Shown here one piece after another: positions 25,002 through 34,589 of a DNA stretch of 64,000 nucleotides. This DNA is from Neurospora tetraspora (taxonomy: Eukaryota > Ascomycota > Sordariomycetes > Sordariales > Sordariaceae). The stretch spans positions 992,001 through 1,056,000 of the forward strand of contig NW_026944385.1 in the NCBI RefSeq assembly GCF_033439725.1, given 5' to 3'. Under the pieces are notes generated by a model. It had not been told where the DNA came from. It searched no databases and saw only the letters and a list, made by a program, of their open reading frames with translations. The position numbers and the translations under genes are program-made. The first letter of the stretch is position 1. Each line of letters starts with the position of its first letter.

Positions 25002-26265
25002 ATGACATCGAACGGCAGTAGTGATACTGCTAGCGGTCCGGCAACCCATCGCGCCGTCATCATAGAAGCTGCTGGAGACCGAGTGCGCGTGCGGGACGAT
25101 GTGCCGTTGCCTCCCCTTCGAGATGATCAGTTCCTGGTTCGAACGGAGGCCGTGGCCATCAACCCCAGCGACACCAAGATGCGCGGCAACTTTGTGACCG
25201 ACGGCGGCATCCTGGGCACCGATTACGCAGGGACCGTGGTGGCTCGAGGGCGACTGGTCACCGACGTGGCCATAGGCGATCGAGTCTGCGGAGCGCAACA
25301 TGCCATGAACGCCAACGAGCCACTGCGCGGGTCGTTTGGGGAGTACGACATCTCGGCCGGTAGGATCTGGTTGAAGTTGCCACCTTCGGTCAGTACTGCC
25401 AGTGGCGCGACGTTTGGCGCAGGGATCAGCACGGCGGGCATGGCTCTGAAGCTTCTGGGATTGCCTCTACCCGACGCCCCGGTAGAGAAGCCCGCATACG
25501 TTTTGGTGTATGGAGGGAGCACGGCGACGGCGACAATCGTCATGCAATTGCTCAGACTGTAAGATATCCTGGATAAGTGTCTGTCATGAAAAAGGGAGGT
25601 TATCACGACATGAACTAAACCGTCTTACTAGGATCAACATGATACCTATTGCAACTTGCTCCCCCAAGAACGCGGAACAAGTCAAAGCATACGGTGCCGA
25701 GGAGACTTTTGACTACAAACAGCCAGATTGCGCGGCCAAGATTGTAAGTGAAAAAACCCATGCGCCACGAAAAAGGGGGGGGGAGTAGAAGGTCAAAGTA
25801 TTCAGGGAGGAAGATTAACTGACACAATTCCTTCTTTTTTTCTTGTTTTAGAAAGCGTACACCAAGAACAACCTACGATTCGCACTAGACTGCATCACAA
25901 ACGTGCAGACCACCACCTTCTGCTACGCCGCTCTCGGTCGCGCCGGCGGCAAATACGTCTCGCTAGACCCGTTCGCAGATCACGTCGCCGCCACGCGACG
26001 CACAGTCAAGACCGACTGGGTGCTGGGGCCCTCCATCTTCGGTGACGGTTCAACCTGGCCGGCGCCGTACGGACGACCGCCGAGCGACGAGCTCCGTGCC
26101 TACGGGGAGAAGCTGTGGACGTTGGCGGAGGGGCTGGTCGCCGACGGCAAACTGCGACCTCATCCCGTTCGGACGCTGGAGGGAGGACTCGAACGCGTGC
26201 CGGAGGGGATGGACATGGTGAAGAATGGCCAGTTCGCGGGAGAGAAGTGCGTGGTTTTGTTGTAA
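25002..26265 (+). CDS. LovC-type trans-acting enoyl reductase
   Basis: NADPH-dependent medium-chain reductase that supplies the enoyl reduction missing from a PKS lacking ER. Exons 25002-25558, 25632-25743 and 25852-26265 join to 360 aa, matching LovC/ApdC-type enzymes. Visible motifs: [10 protein letters not shown] near residue 52, [14 protein letters not shown], the family-specific nucleotide-binding stretch [19 protein letters not shown] (about 168-186), then the [11 protein letters not shown] junction across intron 1. PKS1 has a degenerate ER and PKS2 has its own, so PKS1 is the natural partner, though it lies 9 kb away beyond the transposons. The gene is convergent with P450-A, with about 45 bp between stop codons. 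It is the first gene inside the inverted-repeat-bounded block. Confidence 0.92.
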
Positions 26266-26310
26266 ATTAGTACTTTAGTACTCTACTACTACAAATTTGA
26301 CCTCAGACTT

Positions 26311-28210
26311 CTACGTGAGCACCCCTCCTGTAACCTTTACACCAGGTCTAAGCGTAATCTTGGCTTCCACACCAACTTGCTTCGCCAGTACGGTCTCCTT
26401 GATCTTCCAAGTCTTTGTGGGATCGACAAGTTGGATCTTTGCGTGAGCATCTCAGTTCTCTTGCTTCTTGGTTTCCAAGGGGAGGGGAGGTTCAAACTTA
26501 CGTCAAAGGTAGAATACAAGGTAGCCATCAGCTTGTACATTTCGCATCTGGCAATGTTCTTGCCCATGCAAGCTCGGTCACCGTGGCCCCAGGTCAGGTC
26601 TGCCTTGTTCATCCGGCGGATGCGTTCGGCGTAGTCCTCCCGACTCTCCTCGGCACCTTGCAACCAGCGTTCCGGCCTGAAATCTGCCGCGTCGCTACCA
26701 TAGACGTCTTGGTTGAAGTGTGTGGCCCATCCCGAGACAGCGACAGCCGTTCCCGGTGGTAGAGTGTGACCGTTCTTGAGAGTGAGGCCAGGACCTTCTG
26801 GAACAGCCCGTCGTGACAACATGGCGCCGATGGGATGGCAGCGGAACGATTCTCGGATGACGGCGTCGAGATACGACAAGCTCTGAACGGCAGCCCACGA
26901 GGGTGGCATCTCCAAACCGCACGAATCCAGCTCCTCCTGTAGCCGAGCCGCCACTCTGGGGTGCTTCCCCACAAAGTAAATGATCGATGTCAAGCCGATG
27001 GTCACGGTGTCGGCCCCGGCCAGGAGTGGTGTCGTGGCGTACCCGTGCATGACCAGATCATTGACGACCTGAGGGTGTTTCTCCCTGGTCTCCATGATCT
27101 GTGAAAGCAAGTCTTCCCTGTCGCCGGTTGTTTTCATTTTTTGGGCCTTCCTCGCCTGGATGAGTTCACGAGCCCGAGCCGGGAAGGATCCCATCCGCTT
27201 CTGAAACACGCTCGTCACCGGGGTTTCTTTGAGCAGGTTGTGAACCCAAGGCATACTCGCAGCCTTCATTGGAAATTAGTACATCTTGCGGGCGAGTAGG
27301 TAGATTCCGAACGGGCATTCATGTGAAAAAGAAAAAACATACCATGGCTTTGTATGTCTGAGCTGCGTCCACACCCTTGAACATGGCGACTTGATCCGCT
27401 TCGCCTTGGATGAGACCGAAATCGGCCGACACGGTCAATTTCATGATGGTATCGTAGGCAACTGGGAGGACCATACTCAGTGACTTGGTTCTCAACGTGG
27501 CTCCATAGAACTGTCTTGCTTACAGAAGTGCATCCACTGAAAAACAGGTACCGTCTCCTTGGTGGCTCTAAAGTCCTGGTCGAGCTTCTGGACAAGCTGG
27601 CGTATGCAATCATTGATGAAGCCCTCCGACTTGGTGACGTTGGACATGGCATACACCCCGGCAATGGGTCTCTTGAGAGACGAGTGAGTTTGTGTGTCCT
27701 CGCTGGCGATGAGACTGGGGTAGTGAACTCCCTTTAGCTCCGTCCGCAACGGTTGCCAGTGGTAACTCTATAAGGGGTGAGACAGGTCAATGAAAGCCCA
27801 ACACAGTCAAGCGGATTTTCAGGAGCCTGGATATACCTTGGGAAAGGGCGAACGAGTGGCATATACAACATCAATCATGGCAGGATCAGAGAACATGACC
27901 GTCCGTGGGCCAACCGCCACCACAGGGCCATACTCTTTGTGTAGGCGTTGGATGACCTGACACGTGATGCCATTGTATGCATCCAAGACCTGAAAGATAT
28001 CTTTGTTCGCATCGGTTAGGATTTTCAGTATACAGTCGAGAAGAAGAAAGGGGGAGGTATGTTACACATGCAAAAAGTAAAGTAAGGGTACTTACCTGTA
28101 TAGCGACGCCAAAACGGCCCAGGAACATGCCACAAGCCGGTGCGAAAGGGAATCAACACGACCCAGAGAAGGGCGGCGATGGCACAAGAAAAGAGGATGG
28201 TACCCAACAT
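26311..28210 (-). CDS. Cytochrome P450 (P450-A)
   Basis: Membrane-anchored haem monooxygenase. Six exons: 28210-28096, 28000-27837, 27767-27524, 27461-27343, 27263-26502 and 26436-26311, all GT...AG, giving exactly 509 aa. The N-terminal anchor is MLGTILFSCAIAALLWVVL followed by a Pro-rich hinge (HVPGPF). Later come the I-helix region (LLAGADTVTIG), ExxR in VIRESFR, PERW in DFRPERWLQG and the haem loop WGHGDRACMGKN with the Cys ligand. It looks like the fungal pisatin-demethylase/benzoate-hydroxylase type of P450, based on overall pattern only. Its 5' region carries a tandem TCGGCG motif at 28426-28446. An ATG upstream at about 28264 is less likely because it would displace the membrane anchor. 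The substrate is unknown: the aromatic acid or the polyketide. Confidence 0.88.
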
Positions 28211-28673
28211 ATTTCCTGACGTGACGGGAAAAAGAAACGCTGTATAGGTCGGTGATACTGCCAAAGTACTATGAGGCAGGCAAACTGGGGCAGTAAGTCT
28301 GGTTGTAGATGGGCGATTTTGAACTTCACTTCAGGGTGATGGAGCCCAATGCACACACAATTAATAATGCATTCATGTTTTGGAGTGTTAACAGGTCGGA
28401 CTACACAGCACTAAGACAGCGCGTGAAACGCCGAACTCGCCGAATTGGGCCAAGGTACCAATGATTGAACCCTTTCATAACAGGTAAGATACTTGGTCAG
28501 CAGAATGACTTTTCCGCACACTCCAAACCGGGGGGTGGGGGGGCTTGAGAAGGACAGAAACCATCACATATACGGTTCCAAATGGTGCCGGAAAGACTGA
28601 GCTGAATGGAAAGCTGTCTATGGGCATGGTAATATTCATCGCTGTTCCAACCAATCCAGAGGTAGTAGAACCA
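28211..28673. promoter_or_regulatory. P450-A upstream region with TCGGCG direct repeat
   Basis: About 460 bp between the P450-A start and the acyl-CoA dehydrogenase stop. On the minus strand 28446-28426 reads AATTCGGCGAGTTCGGCGTT, two TCGGCG words, about 220 bp upstream of the ATG. The same arrangement recurs at 37605 and 45580. Confidence 0.5.
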
Positions 28674-30215
28674 TCAACTGAGCTGCTGCAGTTTGACAAG
28701 ATCCTTTCTTTCCTGCATGACTGCCATCTCACAAAGGACCTCCTCACTGCCACCACCGATCACGAGCACACGCACATCCCTGCTGATCCTCTCCACACGG
28801 GAACCAGGACCGCTACCCCGGGTATAGCCCAACGCCCCCATGATCTGCTGGCTCTCGCGCACCGCAAGCTCCGTGGCTCTCGCAGCATTGACCTTGGCCA
28901 GGGCGCACAGCCCACCGATGTTGGTCCCGAGGACCTCATCCGACTGCGCAGCTCTCTTGAAGTTGCTGTCTCGGACCTGCACGAGGGACTCGAGCAGGGC
29001 ATAGGCGGCCACGATCTGCATCCCCACATTCGCAATCTTGAGCCGTATCACCTGCCGGTCGATCAGCGGCCTGCCAAAGGTTCGTCTCGAGAGCGCGTGT
29101 TGGTAGGCATCTTCGAGACAGACGCGAGCTAGGCGTAGGCAGTTGCCCGCGATCCAGAGGCGTTCGTGATTGAAGCCTGGGGTTAGAGCACGTTGTTCAT
29201 TAGCGTTTTGACCGTCGTGACGAACGTGAGGGGGGATTACTCACTGAGCATGATTAGCTTGAAGCCTTCATTCTCTGCGCCGATCAGATTCGCAGCGGGG
29301 ACCTCGACGTTGTTAAACACAAGTGACGCGCATCCTATGGCATCATTGGGTCAGTTCTTGGTGCCCCTGGGGTGATACATGGGGGAGAACATACCGCTCG
29401 AAGCAACGCCAGAGTTTTGAATGGGCGTCCGAGTGACCCCTTCCGCGTGCAGAGGAATGACCAAAATGGAAATGCCACTTTTGCCCTGGCCGCCTGTCCG
29501 CACGGCGGCCGTACAGTAGTCGGCGGTGAGCCCGTTCGTCACCCACTGTTTGGTGCCGCTCACCACAAACACACCATCGCGCCTCTCTGCTGTGGTCGAG
29601 ACATTGGCAACATCGGATCCGGCTATAGTGTAGTAAATACATTGAACTCAATGGTCAGATTCTGCCCACGTCTCAAAGACTCTTCACTGAAATCCAGGGG
29701 AGAGGCTTTGTGTAGCGCTCACCTTCGGGTTCTGTGATTCCCAGGCAGAACCTGATGTCACCCCGAATGACACGAGGCAGCCATCTGGTCTTTTGTTCCG
29801 CAGTGCCAAAGTGGATGATGGGAGGGCATCCGATGGCGTTGCCGCAGCCGAGGGCCCATAACACCCCGAGAGAGCCACAACGGGCCATCTCATCGATGGC
29901 TATGAGATCGTGAAAGCCGTCCCATTCCTCCGGAGATACCTGCCCGGGGAGTTTGATCTCTCCCAGGTATTCCCGCGTCTCGGATGGATTGATCAGGAGT
30001 GCCGTGTAGCCCAAGGCCGAGTGACGACTGAGCACCTGTTGCGGAACGGCTCCATTGGCTTCCCATTCCGAGCAAAACGGCTCAATCTCTGTATCGACAT
30101 AGCGTCGAATCTCATCGCGGAGTCGTCTGTGTGAGTCGTTATAGTTGGGATTGCCCACCCGTGAATACCAGAGAGGTTCTGCAAAGGGAGCGCTGGAACC
30201 GAAGAAGTCTGCCAT
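28674..30215 (-). CDS. Acyl-CoA dehydrogenase family protein
   Basis: FAD enzyme predicted to form an alpha,beta double bond in an acyl-CoA. About four exons. The first runs from the ATG at 30215 (MADFFGSSAPFAEP) to about 29730, then about 29620-29395, a middle exon about 29330-29250, and a last exon from about 29175 to the stop at 28674. Conserved pieces appear in order: N-terminal helical domain with DEMARCGSLGVLWALGCG, the FAD-contact segment RFCLGITEPE, then ANVSTTAERRDGVFVVSGTKQWVTNG split by length here, FNHERLWIAG, and C-terminal QIMGALGYTRGSGPGSRVER. No clear C-terminal peroxisomal signal is visible (ends QQLS). It is divergent from the enoyl-CoA hydratase with a shared promoter, suggesting one beta-oxidation-like module acting on a phenylpropanoyl or polyketide acyl-CoA. 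Exon borders are approximate. Confidence 0.82.
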
Positions 30216-30800
30216 TGAATGTGTGATCAGTGAGTGGCCAACGACTGCAACAGTTCCTAGAACCAATGAAACGGACGAGATGTAGCCCCCTTTTTCCCCA
30301 TTAGGCTTTATCAGTGTGCTCACGCCCCCCGCTATTTTTCACTAATTATAGCGGGGAAAGCGCCCCCAGGTCCGAGCTGGGCGGCGTTTTACCAGATCAG
30401 AGTCTGGGCTCACCTCAGCCCCCCCATGGCCCCAAGTGAATAGATCAGGAGTGAAAACACCGACTGGACAAAATTATGAACACCGACTGGGGCAGGATTC
30501 TTCAGAACACGATTGGCTACAGAATTTTTGGGCCGTTCGGCGAAATCTACCACCTGATACATTTTGGAAAGCTGATAGCAGTGGGGGTGGTTCAAGACAG
30601 AGTCGAGTGCCGAAACACCAAGATGCATGCCCCATAGACAGACATCAGTTACGACTGTTTGCAAAACGCGCCCCCGCAGCGATTACTGTTTGCGAAACCA
30701 ACGACGACCAAATGGAAGAATGATGCTGGGTTCTTAGAAAAAGGAGCCAGCTTTTAGCACTAGTCGGAAACACGCAATCATAACATGCCCTAGTGAAGGT
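30216..30800. promoter_or_regulatory. Divergent promoter: dehydrogenase / hydratase
   Basis: 585 bp shared upstream region of two divergent genes. It contains CGTTCGGCGAAAT at 30534-30546, related to the motif seen in other cluster promoters, plus two ACACCGACTGG words (near 30456 and 30480). No other gene is seen. Confidence 0.5.
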
Positions 30801-31799
30801 TTGACCCCCAAGGCCTCTGCAATCATGATATCCGCCACGAGCCGACTGCTGCCAGCATCCCTATCATGGCTCGAGTCGTTCCTCCTCGACTACTACTACT
30901 ATGACAAGTCGAGTCACAGGCCAGATGGTGGACACATAGTAGTAGATCAAGACACGGCGGCACAACCGCCAGCGCCGTCGCCGTGGACCATAGTGCAGAG
31001 ACACGAGGCATACGAGGTTGCGCAGCACGAGAGCACGGTTCGAATCTGCCTCGACGACGGGCCCCATCACCACGGCAACTCGCTGACCATGGCCACGATG
31101 AGAGACCTGACCGAGCAGTTCCGAGAGCTGTCCGCCGACGACGCCGTGCACCGCATCGTCGTCACGGGCCGCGGCCGCTTCTTCTGCACGGGGATGGATC
31201 TGAAGGAGGAGGACCTCTTCGCCTCCGTGGCAGACCGATACGCGGTCCTCCACGACTTCTTCGCCACCATCGACGCCTGCCCCAAGCCCACCATCGCCGT
31301 GGTCAACGGTCCCGCGTTCGGCGGCGGGGTCGGTCTTGCCATGGTCTGCGACGTCCGCATCGCGCTCAGCACCGCCTCCTTCTGCCTGAGCGAGGTGAGG
31401 CTGGGCCTGTGTCCCGCCACCATCTCCAAGTACCTGATCCGCGAGTGGGGGGTGAGCCTCGCGCGCATGGCCATGGTGACCGGTCGACGCATCGAGACCC
31501 AGACCCTCCACGACGCCGGCATCATCCACGCCGTCGCCTCGGACATGGCTTCGGTGGAAAAGGTCCTGCAGGGTTTCCTAGACGAGATGCGCTACGCGGC
31601 ACCGCAGGCGGCTGCGTTGACCAAGACGCTGGCTCGAGAAGCGGCGATCGGCGGCGACGAGGCGCACCTGGATAAACTGGCCGGTGAGGTCTTTGATGCC
31701 ATGTTGGCACCCGGGTCGGAGTCGGAGTACGGCATTGCGCAGTTCAAGCGTGGTGTCAAGAAGGTGATTTGGGGAAAAAGACCTAGGGAGGGGGTTTGA
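30801..31799 (+). CDS. Enoyl-CoA hydratase/isomerase (crotonase fold)
   Basis: Intronless, 332 aa from the first ATG. MISAT at 30825 is an equally possible start. The first 60 residues are a variable extension containing a Tyr run. The crotonase core then shows VVTGRGRFFCTGMDLKEED (first oxyanion segment), NGPAFGGGVGLAMVCDVRIA (second oxyanion segment) and FCLSEVRLGLCPATIS, where the Glu is the usual hydratase acid/base. No C-terminal SKL-type signal (ends REGV). The family hydrates enoyl-CoAs or cleaves hydroxyacyl-CoAs. Next to PAL and an acyl-CoA dehydrogenase the likely substrate is cinnamoyl- or coumaroyl-CoA on the way to a benzoate-type unit, but no CoA ligase or thiolase is in the window, so this is inference. 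Confidence 0.87.
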   Translation: MTPKASAIMISATSRLLPASLSWLESFLLDYYYYDKSSHRPDGGHIVVDQDTAAQPPAPSPWTIVQRHEAYEVAQHESTVRICLDDGPHHHGNSLTMATMRDLTEQFRELSADDAVHRIVVTGRGRFFCTGMDLKEEDLFASVADRYAVLHDFFATIDACPKPTIAVVNGPAFGGGVGLAMVCDVRIALSTASFCLSEVRLGLCPATISKYLIREWGVSLARMAMVTGRRIETQTLHDAGIIHAVASDMASVEKVLQGFLDEMRYAAPQAAALTKTLAREAAIGGDEAHLDKLAGEVFDAMLAPGSESEYGIAQFKRGVKKVIWGKRPREGV

Positions 31800-32348
31800 T
31801 AGCAAGGTTTGAATGTAGTAGTACACGAGTAGAATAGACAGGACTTAGAATACAAAAGGTATTCTCCCTGGCCCACGATGCTTCTCAGCGTCAAATTTGT
31901 GTGCTCTCCCCGTCTTGACTCTGTCACATGCAAACCATTCAACATTTGCCCTCTGTGACTGAACAGGTATATTTTTGTTGCTGTAATTGCAGTTTGCTAT
32001 TCTATATAAACTTCACGATGTCTTGCAGGAGCGGCTTATCTGATGCACCTTCCTGACTGAATCTCTGGCGGGATGATGATATAAGAACGGCATACGTCTT
32101 TACTAGTACTAAGGAAAAGATGCTATCTACAGCAGTTAACTATTAAAAGCAGTTGACGGAAACAATAATCTAGAAACGAAGTGTTATAGAACTAAGTTAT
32201 GATGGTAAAACTTTGTCGAGGGCTCTGTGAAAGGAACCCCAAACACCCTTTGAGAACCTCTTTTTCGCAAAAAAGCTATGAACATGAAAAGAGAGGGAAG
32301 ATCATATACTAAGCAATTCCCCCCGATTCTGCTGCCCTCCCCCCGTGA
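31800..32348. other. Convergent intergenic (3' ends)
   Basis: 549 bp between the stops of the hydratase (+) and the FAD oxidase (-). It is AT-rich, as expected for 3' UTRs and terminators. No open frame of interest. Confidence 0.45.
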
Positions 32349-33950
32349 TTATGCGGCGATGATGGGATTGTAGTAGCGGAAGCGGTTGTAAGGGTCGTAC
32401 TTGGCTTTGAGGCTCTTCAGCCTCTCGATGCGCCAGCTCTCGTGGCCATACCAGTCCGGCACCGTCTCCATCCCGTTGGCGTAGTTGACGTAGGCATCGA
32501 GCTTTCGACCGGGCTGCCCCGCGATCCACTGATCGCGCACCTCGGCGGCCCAGGCGCGAGCCGCGGCCTCGTAGTCGGGGCTCGGCGCCACGGCGTTGAA
32601 CAAGGTCAGGTGGTGGTCGCCGCGGAACGGATAGGCCGAGCTCGCCGGGTCGATCTTGTCCACGGCCTCGGTCGAGTATCCCTCGTGCATGATGCTGGAT
32701 CCGGCCGCGAGCGCCGGGCTGGACTGGGCGCGCCGCTTGAAGCCTTCAAAGATCTGGCGCTCGGTCGTCACGTTGAAGACCTGCAGAAATACCGACGACG
32801 TGACGTGCACAAGGCCGTGCTGGCAGATGGCCGAGTCCCAGCTGGTCCCCTGCGCCGTGGCGATCTGCGAGTAGGGCACGTCGCCCATGGTGCTCGAGAC
32901 GGCGTCGATGGCGTTGAAGGGGGCGAGGAGCTTCTCCGCCTCGTCGGCGGGTCCGCGGTAGGCAAAGGTCCAGTAGAGCACGGGCTCCTCGCTGGTGATG
33001 CTGGTGTCCATGAGGAAGTTTCCGGCTTCAAAGGCCATGTTGACCGGGGTGGAGCCGTTGTTGTGGAAGGCGTTGAGGGCCCCGAAGACGGTCTCCAGCT
33101 GCTCGCCGCGCCAGATGTAGTTGTGCCAGTGCCAGGTTTTCGGTCCGACGGGGAAGATGTTCATCTCGTAGCTCGTGACGATGCCAAAGTTGTGCCCGGC
33201 CCCTCGCATGGCCCAGAAGAGGTCGCTGTGGCTCGATTTGCTGACCACGATGGCCGAGCCGTCGGCCAAGACGACGCGGAGCTGCAGGATGTTGTCACTG
33301 ATCAAGCCGTAAAGACCTTCGTACCGACCGTGGCCACCCCCCAGACCGGCGCCCAGCATGCCGACGCACTCGCAGCCGCCGGTGGTCGTGACATAGCCTC
33401 GATCGTAGAGGTACTGGATGACGGGACCGACGACGGTGCCACCTCCGAACCAGGCCGACTTGCCGCTCCCTTGGATGGTGATGTTGTTCAACTGCCGCAT
33501 ACTGATCTGGAGGCCACTGAACTTTTTGAGACTGTAGGCCAGGCCGTGGCCACCACCGATGGCTAGGAAGTCGATACTGTTGTGGTTACAGTATTTGACC
33601 TAGCACCATTTGTCAGTAGGGTAGAACACTTGTAAGGTGGTACTAGTAGTAGGTATGGAACGTACGATTGTGGAGACATCGGATTCGGCGGCGGGTTCGA
33701 TGACAACTCGGACATCTGGCTTGGAAAAGTCGGTCCAGCGGGAAGTAAGGTTGGCGAATTCAGCATCACCCGGTCCATAGATCAAGGTGCCCGGGGAGAC
33801 CTGGCTGCCGAGCTCCCGCCGGACCTCCTGGCTGGTGAGATTTCGACGCGTGGTCGGTTGACTCTCGAAATACCTGGGGACGCTAGCACCAGATACGAGG
33901 CTCGAAAGGCCGGAGAGAAAACACAAGGAAGAAATCACCAGAGACCTCAT
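32349..33950 (-). CDS. Secreted BBE-like FAD-linked oxidase
   Basis: Berberine-bridge-type FAD oxidase. Exons 33950-33666 and 33599-32349 (intron GTACGT...TAG, 66 bp) give 511 aa. Residues 1-22 are a clear signal peptide (MRSLVISSLCFLSGLSSLVSG). The PCMH FAD domain starts near 55. FLAIGGGHGLA contains the His usually bonded to FAD, and GGCECVGMLGAGLGGGHGR contains the Cys used in bicovalent flavinylation. The C-terminus has the family ending KYDPYNRFRYYNP. Members in fungal clusters oxidise alcohols or drive cyclisations (solanapyrone synthase Sol5 is the precedent), so a role in ring formation from the PKS1 product is possible but unproven. The promoter has a TATA box at about 34062-34074 and a 35-bp tandem repeat. 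Confidence 0.88.
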
Positions 33951-34061
33951 GGTGAAGGATGTCTTCGGGGGTCAAAATGAGGAAAGGATGGGGAAGTCTT
34001 GGATGAGATGGCCACTTGAACTCGAGTCTTCATCCATCGTACATGTGCCCCCATGAGACCT

Positions 34062-34074
34062 TTTATATATATCG
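34062..34074 (-). promoter_or_regulatory. TATA box of FAD oxidase
   Basis: The minus strand reads TATATATAAAAGG about 112-124 bp upstream of the oxidase ATG at 33950, a good position for a fungal core promoter. An ATCGGCTTC word overlaps its upstream side. Confidence 0.5.
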
Positions 34075-34102
34075 GCTTCACAACAAAAGATTTAGCTTGG
34101 GG

Positions 34103-34180
34103 GTCATCCGATCCTGAGGGATCGAAATCCTGGTGTGGTCATCCGATCCTGAGGGATCGAAATCCTGGTGTGGTCATCCG
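34103..34180. repeat. 35-bp tandem repeat, 2.2 copies
   Basis: Copies 34103-34137 and 34138-34172 are identical, followed by 8 bases of a third. Each unit holds the near-palindrome GATCCTGAGGGATC. The repeat sits about 150-230 bp upstream of the FAD oxidase start, just beyond the TATA box, so it duplicates upstream promoter sequence. Confidence 0.85.
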
Positions 34181-34589
34181 TGTCCGCTCTCTCGGTCTGC
34201 GCCGCAATCGCATAACCGGATCTCAGCTGAATGGTACCAAAAGGTTGGGTTCATGCCTGCAGCCATAGGGTAGTAACCTAATTTGAGCAAATCTTAAGGA
34301 TCCAAATTCGTCCCAGACTCCCAGAAGAAGCCTTCACGCCATGTGCTGCTATTTCACATGCTGCCATTTCACAGAAATGACTGATATCGTAGACAACATG
34401 GATCAAGTACCCCGTTGACCAAAATGCGATACATCAACCAGCAATAGAAATTGGTTCTCATGGATTTATATCTGCTGTCTGGTCTGTTGTAAGCTCTTTG
34501 CGTTGCCAAGTGTTCCAATCTTCGTGAATCGTCCCTGTAAATCATCACATCCATGTGAATGCATGGGTGTGTGCTGCCCCGTCTAAGCT
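34181..34589. other. Intergenic between FAD oxidase promoter and PAL 3' end
   Basis: About 400 bp with no recognisable gene or motif. Presumably PAL 3' UTR and distal oxidase promoter. Confidence 0.4.

Noticed and set aside
32442-33566. 374-codon + strand open frame antisense to the FAD oxidase
   Set aside because: The minus-strand frame has a clear FAD domain and family C-terminus. The + strand translation is Gly/Val/Asp-rich without motifs.
34103-34180. CRISPR-like repeat
   Set aside because: Only two adjacent identical units with no spacers, in a eukaryotic promoter.
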